From Allobranchiibius sp. CTAmp26 (GTDB lineage Bacteria > Actinomycetota > Actinomycetes > Actinomycetales > Dermatophilaceae), in the NCBI RefSeq assembly GCF_017565405.1, contig NZ_JAGEKR010000015.1:62001-126000 (forward strand): DNA of 64,000 nucleotides. Reading direction: 5' to 3'. Positions 25,240 through 33,939 of the stretch are shown here, piece by piece. A program made the translations under genes and the position numbers. The first letter of the stretch is position 1. Every line of letters starts with the position of its first letter. The notes under the pieces are model-generated. The model made no database searches and was not told where the DNA came from. It saw nothing but the letters and a program-made list of their open reading frames with translations.

Positions 25240-26268
25240 ATGCCTCAGCTGAGCGGTGCGCGCGTCGCGCTGCGCTGCGATGCGGGTGCCACGCTGGGAG
25301 TCGGTCACGTCATGCGGTGCGTCGCGCTCGGCGAGGAGCTGACGGCCCGAGGACACGAGGTCCTGCTGTGGGGCGACCTCGGTGGCATCGGCTGGCTGCA
25401 GACGCTGGTCGCCGCGCACGGGTACGACGTCGTCCCGGCGCTCGGCGACCCGGCGGCGTGCGCAAGGGCAGCGGACCTCCTCGGCCTCGACGCCGTGGTC
25501 CTGGACGGCTACCACCTCGACGACGGCCTCGGAGCGGCGCTCGTGACACCTTCTCGGCGTCTTCTCACCTTGGTCGACTATGAATTCGGCGTGCATCAAT
25601 ACGCCGACGTCTACGTCGACCAGAACCTCGGTGCCGAGACGTACCCCGATCTTCCCGCCGGTGCCACCGCGCTGGCCGGGATCGAGTACGCGCTCTTCCG
25701 GGACACCGTCCGCGACCGCCGCCGGGTCGCTCCGGCCGCCCCGCGGGACACGGGCGACCCCGTGCGGGTGGTGGCCGTGTTCGGCGGCACAGATGCCTTC
25801 GGGGCGGCGCCGGTCGTCGTGCCGGCCCTGCTCGCGACCGGTGCGCCGTTGGACGTGACCGTCGTCGCGACCCGCCCGGAGAGCATCGACGCCGTCCGGG
25901 CGATCCCGACAGCGGCCGGGCAGCAGGTCCGGGTCGTGGCGCCGGCACCCGATTTCGGGGCTCTCGTCGCCGACGCCGACCTGGTGATCAGCGCGTCGGG
26001 GAGCTCGGTCTGGGAGCTGTTGTGCATGGGAGTGCCCGCGGCCGTCGTGTGCGTGGTCGACAACCAGGAGCAGGGGTACCGCCAGTGCCTGGACCGCGGT
26101 GTCGTCGCCGGTCTCGGGCACCTCGGCCGGTTCGATGCCGCCGCCGCGACCGCCACCCTCACCACTCTCGTCACCGACGCGGCGACCCGTGACGGATACG
26201 CCGCCCGTGGCCAGGCGCTCGTGGACGGTCACGGCCGCGAGCGCGTGGTGGACGCGTTCCTCCCGTGA
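25240..26268 (+). CDS. pseG: UDP-2,4-diacetamido-2,4,6-trideoxy-L-altrose hydrolase (PseG)
   Basis: 342 residues. The N-terminal RCDAGATLGVGHVMRC matches the PseG signature with the catalytic His at about residue 23, and the GT-B-like second half has VFGGTDAFGAAP, ISASGSSVWELLCMGVPAA and NQEQGYRQCLDRG. It removes UDP from the fully acylated sugar before condensation by PseI. It heads a plus-strand operon; its TGA overlaps the GTG of the first membrane-protein gene (GTGA). The short 5' leader is discussed with the -10 box. Confidence 0.9.
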   Translation: MPQLSGARVALRCDAGATLGVGHVMRCVALGEELTARGHEVLLWGDLGGIGWLQTLVAAHGYDVVPALGDPAACARAADLLGLDAVVLDGYHLDDGLGAALVTPSRRLLTLVDYEFGVHQYADVYVDQNLGAETYPDLPAGATALAGIEYALFRDTVRDRRRVAPAAPRDTGDPVRVVAVFGGTDAFGAAPVVVPALLATGAPLDVTVVATRPESIDAVRAIPTAAGQQVRVVAPAPDFGALVADADLVISASGSSVWELLCMGVPAAVVCVVDNQEQGYRQCLDRGVVAGLGHLGRFDAAAATATLTTLVTDAATRDGYAARGQALVDGHGRERVVDAFLP

Positions 26269-28472
26269 GGCTGCGCGACTCGCTGACACGCTGGTCACCC
26301 GGTCTGGTGGCCTTCCTGGCCGCCGTGATCGTGGCCGGTGCCTACGGTGTCGGCGCGGGCGACATCGCCCGCTATGTCCTCGCGACGGTGTGGTCGGTGC
26401 TGCTGCCCGGTGTCCTGGTGCTGCGCTGGTGCCGGCCGCCGTCGCGCACCGCGCTGGAGGAGGCCTGCGTCGGGGGCGCGGTCGGGCTCATGACCCAGCT
26501 GGTCGGGTGGGGGATCTTCGTCGGGACGGGTGCGCCGTCGTACCTGATCCTCTGGCCCCTGGTGCCGCTGGTCCTGAGCGCCGCCGTCCCGGCCCTGCGA
26601 CGGCGGGTGCTCCGACGGGGGTACGCCGAACGGACCCCGTGGTGGGCCGCCTGGTCCCTCGTGACGGCGTACGTCCTGAGCGTCGCGCTGCTCGCGACCG
26701 GTCTCTTCCGGACGACGCCGCTGCCGCCCGCCACCGGCCGGTGGTACGGCGACCTCTACTGGCACCTGTCGATCAGCGCGCAGGCCAAGCGGACCGCACC
26801 GCCGGTCGTGCCCCAGGTGGACAGCGGCCGGATGAGCTACCACTGGTTCTCCAACGCGCACATGGCCGCCGACTCCCTGATCTCCCACGTCGGGGTCCTG
26901 GTCGTGCTGGCACGGCTCTGGTACCTGCCGGTGTACGCGCTCACGTTGGGTCTCACCTATCTCGTGGCGTCCCGGCTGGCGCGCACCCCCAAGGCCGGGG
27001 TGATCGCCCTGGTGCTGCTCCTCGCCCCCCAGGCGCTGCTGCCCGTGCGCTGGATCCACGGCATCGCCTCCAACGCGTTCGTGGCCGTCTCCCCGTCGGA
27101 GGTCCTCGGCGTCCCGATGCTGCTGCTCGTCGTCTGGTGGGTCGCCGAACTGGTGCGCAGACGACCCGCCCGGTGGCCGGAATGGGTGCTGCTCGGGCTG
27201 ATGCTGGTGACCGCCGCCGGCTCGAAGTCCTCCAACCTGCCGGTGCTCGTGTGCGGGATCCTGCTGGTCCTTGCGGTGCAAATCCTGCGGCGACGGTTCG
27301 CGCTGCGGTTCGTCGCCCTCACCGTCCTGGTGCTGGCGGTGCTCGTCGTGACCGCCCCGTTCCTGGCCGGCGGGAGCGCGGCGTCGCGGTTGGACGCCGG
27401 CTACAGCCTCCGGGTCTTCCGGGCGCGTATCGGACTGGGTCAGATGGCTGAGCAGCACGCCGGTCCGTTGACGGCGCTCCTCGTCCTGCTGGCCCTCGTG
27501 ATCGTCCTGCAGTACGCCGGCCTGCTGCTGACGATCCCGCTGCGCCGCGACCCTGCGGCGGTGCTCCTGCTCGGCACCGTGGTCGGCGGGCTGGTGGCGA
27601 TGCTCCTCATCCGCCACCCCGCGCAGTCCCAGATCTACTTCATGCTCGGCGTCCTGCCCGTGGCCGACGTCCTGATCGCCTGGGGGTTCGCGGTCCTCGT
27701 GCACCGTTCGCGGCTGTCCGCCGCCCGGCTGCTGGCGGCCGCCGTGGCCGGCTTCCTCCTCATCGAGGCCGCCCGGTGGATCACCGCCTACCGCGGGAAC
27801 GCCGACGGCGTGCTGGTGCGCGTCATCGGGATGGTGGCCGTGCTGCTGGTGGTGCTCGCCGTGGTGGCCGTGACACTGCGCCGCACGGCGGCGGCACGTC
27901 GTTCGGTGGGCGCCGCGCTCGCGGCGGCCGTCCTGATGGGAGCGGTCACCGGACCCAGCGCGTACGCCACGGCGCACAACGTGCTCCCGCCGTCCAGGAC
28001 GCGGTTCGCGGCCCTACTGCCCGCACCTGCCGTCGCGGGGACCACCTGGCTGCGCACCAGGGTGCCCGCCGACCAGATGATCGCCACCAACGTGCACTGC
28101 GCGTTCGGGCCGAACCGGCCGTTCTGCGACTCGCGCGGTTTCTGGGTGACCGGCCTCGGCGAGCACCGCGCGTACGTCGAGGCGTGGGGATACACCGACC
28201 AGGCCCAGGCGACCGCCGGGCACGGTCTCGGACGCGGTGTCCCCTGGCACATCTACTCCGACACCGCCTTCTGGGACCCGGCCCGGCTGCGGCTGAACGA
28301 CGCGGCGTTCAGCGCGCCCACCCCGGCCGTGCTGCGGCGGCTCTACGACGCGGGCGTCCGGGTCCTGTTCGCGGACAGCGCATCCGGTCCCGTATCGGCG
28401 CATCTGAAGGAGCTGGCCGACCCGGTCTTCTCCGACGGGCCCATCTCCGCCTACCGTTTGCGCGCGTCATGA
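26265..28472 (+). CDS. Large polytopic membrane protein, GT-C-like (tandem copy 1)
   Basis: 735 residues with roughly a dozen membrane segments from residue 15 to about 570, then a soluble C-terminal domain of about 150 residues. The loop around residues 155-205 has conserved acidic and aromatic motifs (RWYGDLYWHLSISAQAKR, SYHWFSNAHMAADSLISHVG) of the kind that form the active site of GT-C lipid-linked sugar transferases. The C-terminal domain has ATNVHCAFGP, CDSRGFWVTGLGEHRAYVEA and FADSASGPVS. It is paralogous over its full length to the next gene. Encoded between pseG and pseF, it may transfer or flip a lipid-linked sugar. No named family is recognised with certainty. Confidence 0.7.
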   Translation: MRLRDSLTRWSPGLVAFLAAVIVAGAYGVGAGDIARYVLATVWSVLLPGVLVLRWCRPPSRTALEEACVGGAVGLMTQLVGWGIFVGTGAPSYLILWPLVPLVLSAAVPALRRRVLRRGYAERTPWWAAWSLVTAYVLSVALLATGLFRTTPLPPATGRWYGDLYWHLSISAQAKRTAPPVVPQVDSGRMSYHWFSNAHMAADSLISHVGVLVVLARLWYLPVYALTLGLTYLVASRLARTPKAGVIALVLLLAPQALLPVRWIHGIASNAFVAVSPSEVLGVPMLLLVVWWVAELVRRRPARWPEWVLLGLMLVTAAGSKSSNLPVLVCGILLVLAVQILRRRFALRFVALTVLVLAVLVVTAPFLAGGSAASRLDAGYSLRVFRARIGLGQMAEQHAGPLTALLVLLALVIVLQYAGLLLTIPLRRDPAAVLLLGTVVGGLVAMLLIRHPAQSQIYFMLGVLPVADVLIAWGFAVLVHRSRLSAARLLAAAVAGFLLIEAARWITAYRGNADGVLVRVIGMVAVLLVVLAVVAVTLRRTAAARRSVGAALAAAVLMGAVTGPSAYATAHNVLPPSRTRFAALLPAPAVAGTTWLRTRVPADQMIATNVHCAFGPNRPFCDSRGFWVTGLGEHRAYVEAWGYTDQAQATAGHGLGRGVPWHIYSDTAFWDPARLRLNDAAFSAPTPAVLRRLYDAGVRVLFADSASGPVSAHLKELADPVFSDGPISAYRLRAS

Positions 28473-30691
28473 ACTGGCGCACCGCGTACCGTCTGCTGCC
28501 GGCGCTCGTCGCCGCCGCGGTCGCCTCAGGCGTCGCCCTGCACTACGGCGTGTCCGTGGCGCTGCTGGCGCAGTACACCGCCACCATCCTGTGGTCGGTG
28601 CTGCTGCCCGGGTTCCTCGTGCTCCGCTGGTGTCGCCCACGCGGCCGCGCGCTCTTCGACGACCTCTGCGTCGCCTTCGTGGTGGGGTTGGTCGTCCAGC
28701 TGATCGCCTGGGGGGTGTTCGTGCGCGCCGGGGCGGGCGGGTGGCTCGTGGCTTTCCCGCTGCTGCTCATCGTGCCGGGCGTCGCCGTCCCGGCGCTGCG
28801 TCGGCGGCTGCGCACGGAGCCGTACCTGGACCACCCACCCGTGTGGGCCGCCTGGACGATCACCGGCGCCTACGCGTACGTGCTGGTGATGCTGGGCAGA
28901 TACACGTTCGCGCGAATCCCGCTCCCGCCGGGGCGCACCCGGTGGTACCAGGACATCTACTGGCATGCGGCGATCACCGCGGAGGCCCGTCACAGCGCAC
29001 CGCCGCAGGTGCCGCAGGTCTCCGGACAGCGCTTCGACTACCACTGGTTCGCGAACGCGCACATGGCCGCGGACTCCCTCATCGGCCATGTAGGCGTGCT
29101 CGTCGTGACGACCCGCCTCTGGTACCTGCCGTTGTACGCCGTGGTGCTGGGCCTCACCTACGTGCTCGCCACCAGGATCGCCCGCACCCCCGCGGCCGGG
29201 GTCCTGGCCGTCGCGCTGCTCGCGAGCTCCTCGGTCCTCACCCCGCTGCGATGGCTGACCGGGATCGCGAACAGCGCCTTCGTCGCCTCGTCCCCATCGG
29301 AGATCTTCGGCCTGCCGATGCTGCTGCTCGCGACGTGGTGGATCGCCCAGCTCGTGCGCGGCGAGCGCTGGAACAGGCCGGCCTGGATCCTGCTCGCGCT
29401 GGTGCTGCTCGCCTGCGCCGGATCGAAGTCGTCGAACCTGCCGGTCCTGCTCGGAGGGCTGCTGCTGGTGATCGCGGTGTCCGCTTTGCGTCGGGAACTC
29501 AGCCGCAGCAAGGTCGTCGCGACCGTGCTCGTCGGGCTGGCGCTGGCGGTGACCGCGCCGTTCCTGGCCGGCGGCAGCCAGGCGTCCACGCTGCAGTTGT
29601 TGTCGCTGGCGCACTACGTGCGCAACCAACAGGGCAGCGCTGTCATGCCCGGCACCTCGCATTTCCAAGTCGCGGCCGTCCTCGTCCTGGTGGCGGTGGT
29701 GATCCTCGTGCAGTTCAGCGCGCTGCTGTTCGCTCTCCCGCTGCTGGCCGACCCTGCTGCCCTGCTGCTGGTCGGGGTCACGCTGGCCGGCGCGGCCGCC
29801 ATGCTGCTGATCGACCACCCGAGCCTCTCCGAGCTGTACTTCATGCGCGGTGTCGTGCCCCTGGTGGATGTCGTGATCGCCTGGGGGTTCGTGATGATCG
29901 CGGGGTGGGCGCGTTTCGTCCTGGCCCCTGCGGCGCAGGTGATCCTGCTGAGCTGTGCCGTGGTGATCGGGACGGTCGCGCCGTACGCATTGCGCCGGGT
30001 CGGGCCGATGCGCGCGACGACGGGTCACGACGTCACTCGGAGCGCGATCGTGGTGGTCATCGTCCTCGTCGCGCTCGGAATCCTGGTCGCCCTGCTGCTG
30101 AGCCGTAGCTCCCGCGCGGCGGCTCCGCGGATGTTCGTGGCCGTCGTGATCCTCAGCGCCACCCTGATCCCGAGCTCGATCATCGCTGCGAGTCGACTGC
30201 CGGGACCGCCCCCTGTCACCGATCCCGCCCAGCTCACCGCGGGCGAGATCGCCGGGACGACCTGGCTGCGGTTGCACGTCGCGGCCGACGAGACGATCGC
30301 CACCAACGTGCACTGCCAGCCGACGCCGACCAGGGTGCATTGCGACTCCCGGGCGTTCTGGGTGACCGGGCTCGGTGCGCACCAGGCGTACGTCGAGTCC
30401 TGGGGCTACACCGACCAGGCGGAGGCGACGGCGACCGCCGTACGGCCCCCGGGCACACCACAGATCTCCTACGCGCGGCAACCGTTCTTCGACCAGGCTC
30501 GGCTGCGCCTCAACGACGGCGCCTTCACCGCTCCCACGCCGGAGGGACTGGCCCGGCTCTACCGTGCCGGCGTGCGCGTGCTCTTCGCCGACGCGGGCGC
30601 GGGCCCGGTCTCCCCCAGGTTGGCCGACCTGGCGGACCAAGTGTTCCATCAGACGGACGTGACGATCTACCGCCTGCACCCAGCCCGTTAG
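28469..30691 (+). CDS. Large polytopic membrane protein, GT-C-like (tandem copy 2)
   Basis: 740 residues, starting at the ATG that overlaps the previous stop (ATGA). It repeats the plan of copy 1: WYQDIYWHAAITAEARHS, DYHWFANAHMAADSLIGHVG, KSSNLPVL in a central loop, and a soluble end with ATNVHCQPTP, HCDSRAFWVTGLGAHQAYVE and FADAGAGPVSPRL. The shared loop motifs (HWFxNAHMAADS) are the strongest conserved part and likely the active site. The retention of two full-length copies suggests different donor or acceptor sugars, or a heterodimer. The next gene, pseF, follows after 51 nt with its own ribosome site. Confidence 0.7.
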   Translation: MNWRTAYRLLPALVAAAVASGVALHYGVSVALLAQYTATILWSVLLPGFLVLRWCRPRGRALFDDLCVAFVVGLVVQLIAWGVFVRAGAGGWLVAFPLLLIVPGVAVPALRRRLRTEPYLDHPPVWAAWTITGAYAYVLVMLGRYTFARIPLPPGRTRWYQDIYWHAAITAEARHSAPPQVPQVSGQRFDYHWFANAHMAADSLIGHVGVLVVTTRLWYLPLYAVVLGLTYVLATRIARTPAAGVLAVALLASSSVLTPLRWLTGIANSAFVASSPSEIFGLPMLLLATWWIAQLVRGERWNRPAWILLALVLLACAGSKSSNLPVLLGGLLLVIAVSALRRELSRSKVVATVLVGLALAVTAPFLAGGSQASTLQLLSLAHYVRNQQGSAVMPGTSHFQVAAVLVLVAVVILVQFSALLFALPLLADPAALLLVGVTLAGAAAMLLIDHPSLSELYFMRGVVPLVDVVIAWGFVMIAGWARFVLAPAAQVILLSCAVVIGTVAPYALRRVGPMRATTGHDVTRSAIVVVIVLVALGILVALLLSRSSRAAAPRMFVAVVILSATLIPSSIIAASRLPGPPPVTDPAQLTAGEIAGTTWLRLHVAADETIATNVHCQPTPTRVHCDSRAFWVTGLGAHQAYVESWGYTDQAEATATAVRPPGTPQISYARQPFFDQARLRLNDGAFTAPTPEGLARLYRAGVRVLFADAGAGPVSPRLADLADQVFHQTDVTIYRLHPAR

Positions 30692-30742
30692 CCTTCGGAC
30701 AAGCCGCTACCCGCTCGAACTCCCCGCACCGGAAGGCTCCCC

Positions 30743-32224
30743 GTGACCCGCACCAGAGTGGTCGTCCAGTCGCGTCTGAACTCTTCACGACTGCCCGGCA
30801 AGGCGCTGATGACGATCGGGGGGATGCCCCTCGTCGAGCTGGTCGCGCGTCGGGCGAGCCGCGGTGGGCACGAGGTGGTCGTGGCCACCAGCGACGAGCA
30901 CTACGACACCCGGATCGCCGAGCACCTGCACGCCGCCGGTATCCCGGTGATGCGTGGGGAGCTGGACGACGTGCTCGGCAGGTTCGTGCACGCCACGTCC
31001 GACCTCGACCCGGACGACCGGGTGGTGCGCCTCACCGGTGACAACCCGGTGATGGACGCCGACGTCATCGACGAACTGCTCGCGGCCATGGACGCCTCCG
31101 GTGACGACTACGGGCGGGTCGACATCGACGTGGTCCCCGAGGGTCTGGGTGCCGAGGGATTCTGGGTGCGGGACCTGCGCCGGGCGGCCGAGGCCACCAG
31201 CGACCCATACGACCGCGAGCACGTGACGCCGTGGCTGCGCCGCCATCTCGGCGAGCTGCTCTTCGCACCCGCTGCCAACCCCGGCGACCCGAAGCGCTTC
31301 CGGTGCACCGTCGACACCCTCGACGACTTCGACCGCGCCAGCCGCCTGTTCGCACAGGTCGACGACCCGGTCGCCGCCCCGTGGACGCAGCTCATGGAGT
31401 TGCTGGCGAAGGAGGTGAGCGCCGCGGGAGTCAGCGTCCCCGAACGCGAGTCGGCCCTCGGACTCAGTTCGTTCGTGTACGGCGGGAGCCGGCTCGCCGA
31501 GTCCCCGGCACCCGAGACCCGGGTGATGCTGTCGGACGCGGTGGCGCGAGGTGTCACCCACGTGGAGGTGGGGCGCGCCGATGGCGCCGCCGAGGCCGTC
31601 CTGCGGGCCTGTGCCGACCCTCAGCTGGTGCAGCGGATGAAGGTCGTGAGCCGGCTGCACCCGCTCGCCGGTGGGGGCGCGTCCGCGGCCGAAGCCGGGC
31701 TGGAGCGGTCGTTCGCGACCATCGGGCGGCGAACGGCCACCGCGGTCCTGATCGACGGTCTCGTCGATGCCGGACCTCAGGTCTGGGCCCGATTGACCCG
31801 TTATCGCGACGAGGGCACCGTCGCGGCGATCGGCGTGAGCGTCGGCTCGGCAGGAGAGGCGCGAGCAGCACTGTCGCTGAAAGGAATCGGGCTCCTCGAG
31901 CTTCCTGTGCACCCGGATGCGCCGCTGCCGGAGGACCTGCGCGCCGCCGCTCGCTCAGCGCGCGTCGAACTCCTGGCCCGCAGCGTGTACGCCGGTGGCC
32001 GGTTGATCACCGACCCCCGGATCGTCGCCTTGGCCGACTCGCTCGGCCGGGACGGGGCCGACGACCTGCTGATGGCGTACGCCCTGGGCCACCCCGAGGT
32101 GTCCGCGGTCGCCGTCGGCTCCCTGGACCGCGCCCAACTGCGTCGCAACCTCGACCTCTGCGCGCGAGAACCGCTGTCGCCGGACCAGATCCGGCAGGTC
32201 GACGAGGGGATGCACACCGCATGA
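30743..32224 (+). CDS. pseF: Pseudaminic acid cytidylyltransferase (PseF) fused to a degenerate aldo/keto-reductase domain
   Basis: 493 residues, about twice the usual PseF length. Residues 1-230 are an SpsF/PseF-type cytidylyltransferase: VVVQSRLNSSRLPGK (6-20), VATSDEHYDTRIAEHL, LTGDNPVMD (97-105), and PYDREHVTPWL. Residues 238-493 follow the aldo/keto reductase barrel (LGLSSFVYGGSRLAES and a C-terminal ALGHPEVSAVAVGS), but the catalytic Asp-Tyr-Lys-His set appears lost: the usual DxxxxYG site reads VEVGRADGAAE (274-284), the Lys strand reads VVSRLHP, and the His position reads IDGLVDA. The fused domain may be structural or regulatory. GGAAGG lies 6 nt before the GTG start. The activated sugar is assumed to be pseudaminic acid from context. 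Confidence 0.82.
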   Translation: MTRTRVVVQSRLNSSRLPGKALMTIGGMPLVELVARRASRGGHEVVVATSDEHYDTRIAEHLHAAGIPVMRGELDDVLGRFVHATSDLDPDDRVVRLTGDNPVMDADVIDELLAAMDASGDDYGRVDIDVVPEGLGAEGFWVRDLRRAAEATSDPYDREHVTPWLRRHLGELLFAPAANPGDPKRFRCTVDTLDDFDRASRLFAQVDDPVAAPWTQLMELLAKEVSAAGVSVPERESALGLSSFVYGGSRLAESPAPETRVMLSDAVARGVTHVEVGRADGAAEAVLRACADPQLVQRMKVVSRLHPLAGGGASAAEAGLERSFATIGRRTATAVLIDGLVDAGPQVWARLTRYRDEGTVAAIGVSVGSAGEARAALSLKGIGLLELPVHPDAPLPEDLRAAARSARVELLARSVYAGGRLITDPRIVALADSLGRDGADDLLMAYALGHPEVSAVAVGSLDRAQLRRNLDLCAREPLSPDQIRQVDEGMHTA

Positions 32225-32886
32225 CACCCGCCGAGGTCCTCACCGGGCTGTTGCGTTCGGACCCCACCTCACCCCGGATCACCTGTTACGACGACGGCAC
32301 CGGCGAGCGGATCGAACTGTCCGGGAAGGTACTCGCCAACTGGGTGTCCAAAGCGGCGAACCTCCTGCAGGACGAATTGGACGCCGGCCCCGGCACGACG
32401 GTGGCCCTGCACCTGCCCGCCGACCACTGGCGCACCTACTACTGGGCACTGGCCGCCTGGTCGGTCGGTGCGCACCTGACCACCACCGATGCGCCGAGCG
32501 ACATCGCCGTCGGCATCACGGCCGACGGGTCCGGTGAGACCGAGATCGTCGTCACCCTGGCCGCGCTCGCCCGGCGGGCGACGAGCGACGTACCCGCGGG
32601 CGGGATCGACGAGGCGCGCGAGTTGTCCTCGTACGGCGACGTGTTCGTGCCCTACCGCACGCCGGTCGATGCCGACCCGGCACTGGACGACACCTTGTAC
32701 GCCGACCTCGTCGTCGTCGGCGGCGCCCTGCGTCGGCGGGTGCAGGTCACCGGCGACCTCACCCACGCCCTGCGCGAGGCGCTAGCGGTCTGGGCCGACG
32801 ACGGCTCGGTGGTGCTGCTGCGCGACGTACGACCCGAGGACGTCGACCGGCGTCTCACCACCGAAGGAGCTGCGCCCCGCCCATGA
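32221..32886 (+). CDS. TIGR03089 family protein (truncated AMP-ligase-like)
   Basis: 221 residues. The sequence RITCYDDGTGERIELSGKVL, NWVSKAANLLQDELDAGPGT and VALHLPADHWRTYYWALAAW is typical of TIGR03089, an actinobacterial family resembling only the N-terminal part of AMP-forming ligases. The adenylate-binding P-loop is absent, so it is not expected to be a ligase. Its role is unknown. It overlaps both neighbours by 4 nt (ATGA at each end), placing it inside the pseG-pseF operon. In other actinobacteria the family is often found beside LCP and glycan genes, which fits here. Confidence 0.85.
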   Translation: MTPAEVLTGLLRSDPTSPRITCYDDGTGERIELSGKVLANWVSKAANLLQDELDAGPGTTVALHLPADHWRTYYWALAAWSVGAHLTTTDAPSDIAVGITADGSGETEIVVTLAALARRATSDVPAGGIDEARELSSYGDVFVPYRTPVDADPALDDTLYADLVVVGGALRRRVQVTGDLTHALREALAVWADDGSVVLLRDVRPEDVDRRLTTEGAAPRP

Positions 32887-33929
32887 GCACCCCCGCATCG
32901 CTGCCCGCACCCCGTACCCCCGAACCGTCGCAGGCCCCGCCGCTGCGATGGGCGATCAGCTCCACCGGCGGCATCGCCGCCTCCATGGCGGACGCGATCC
33001 GTCGGCATACCCGCCAGGAACTGGTGGCGGTCGGCTCCCGGTCCCAGGGCTCCGCCGACCGGTTCGCCGCCGCCTGGGACATCCCTCGCGCGTACGAGGG
33101 GATCGACGCGATGCTGGCGGACGACGCGGTCGACATCGTCTACATCGCGTCACCGCATTCGCAGCACCATGCCGACGCGATGGCCGCCCTGCACGCCGGG
33201 AAGCACGTGCTGGTGGAGAAGGCGTTCACCCAGGACGCCGAGCAGGCGCGCGAGGTGCTCGACACCGCCCGCGCAGCGAATCTCATTGCGCTGGAAGCCA
33301 TGTGGACTCGTTTCCTCCCCGGCACCGATGTCATCCGGCAGCTGCTGGAGGGCGGCGCCCTCGGTGAGGTGACCACTGTGCTGGCCGACCACGGCCAGTG
33401 GTTCGCACCCGATCCGTCGCACCGCCTCTTCGCACCCGGACTCGCCGGCGGCGCCCTGCTCGACCTCGGCGTCTATCCCCTCTCGTTCGCGGACTTTGCG
33501 CTGCCCGGTGAGGAGCGCGAGCTCGCCGCGACCGGCGACCTGACGGACACCGGCGTCGACCGGCAGGTGTCGATGACCCTGCGCAGCGGCGCGGCGTACG
33601 CCACCCTCAGCACCACGTTGGCGGCGCGTACCCCGACCACCGCCTCCATCAGCGGCACGCTGGCGCGCGTCGAACTGGAGCCCGATTTCTACCAGCCGAC
33701 CCGGATCACGCTGGTGCCCCGAGACGGGGAGAGCGCGTCGTACGACGGCGGGACCATCCGCGGTCACCAGGCCATGGCGTATGAGGCCGCGCATCTCGCA
33801 CAGCTCGTCGCCGACGGTGCGAGCGAGTCGCCGCTGCTGCCGCCCTCGGCCACGCTGCGGGTGATGGAACTGCTGGACCAGGCACGCCGGGACGTCGGTG
33901 TCGTCTACCCCGGTGAGGGCGACCGGTAA
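32883..33929 (+). CDS. Gfo/Idh/MocA family oxidoreductase
   Basis: 348 residues. The N-terminal Rossmann domain has WAISSTGGIAASMADAIR, VDIVYIASPHSQHHADAMAA and HVLVEKAF (the EKP-type lysine motif with Ala in place of Pro); the C-terminal domain has GGALLDLGVYPLSFADF, with the conserved Asp and His-region residues of the family. It should oxidise or reduce a sugar or diol with NAD(P). Its place after pseF suggests a modifying step on a surface sugar, but dihydrodiol-dehydrogenase-like relatives without glycan links are common. ATG overlaps the previous stop by 4 nt. The first 20 residues are Pro-rich and probably disordered. Confidence 0.8.
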   Translation: MSTPASLPAPRTPEPSQAPPLRWAISSTGGIAASMADAIRRHTRQELVAVGSRSQGSADRFAAAWDIPRAYEGIDAMLADDAVDIVYIASPHSQHHADAMAALHAGKHVLVEKAFTQDAEQAREVLDTARAANLIALEAMWTRFLPGTDVIRQLLEGGALGEVTTVLADHGQWFAPDPSHRLFAPGLAGGALLDLGVYPLSFADFALPGEERELAATGDLTDTGVDRQVSMTLRSGAAYATLSTTLAARTPTTASISGTLARVELEPDFYQPTRITLVPRDGESASYDGGTIRGHQAMAYEAAHLAQLVADGASESPLLPPSATLRVMELLDQARRDVGVVYPGEGDR

Positions 33930-33932
33930 GGT
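33927..33932 (+). promoter_or_regulatory. Possible leaderless -10 box for scoA (TAAGGT)
   Basis: TAAGGT, whose first three bases are the stop of the preceding gene, ends 7 nt before the ATG at 33,940. The AAGG could equally be a weak ribosome site. Confidence 0.3.
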
Positions 33933-33939
33933 CCGGCAA

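Noticed and set aside
32221-32886. Functional acyl-CoA ligase
   Set aside because: It has only the N-terminal part of the fold and lacks the ATP-binding P-loop; it belongs to TIGR03089.
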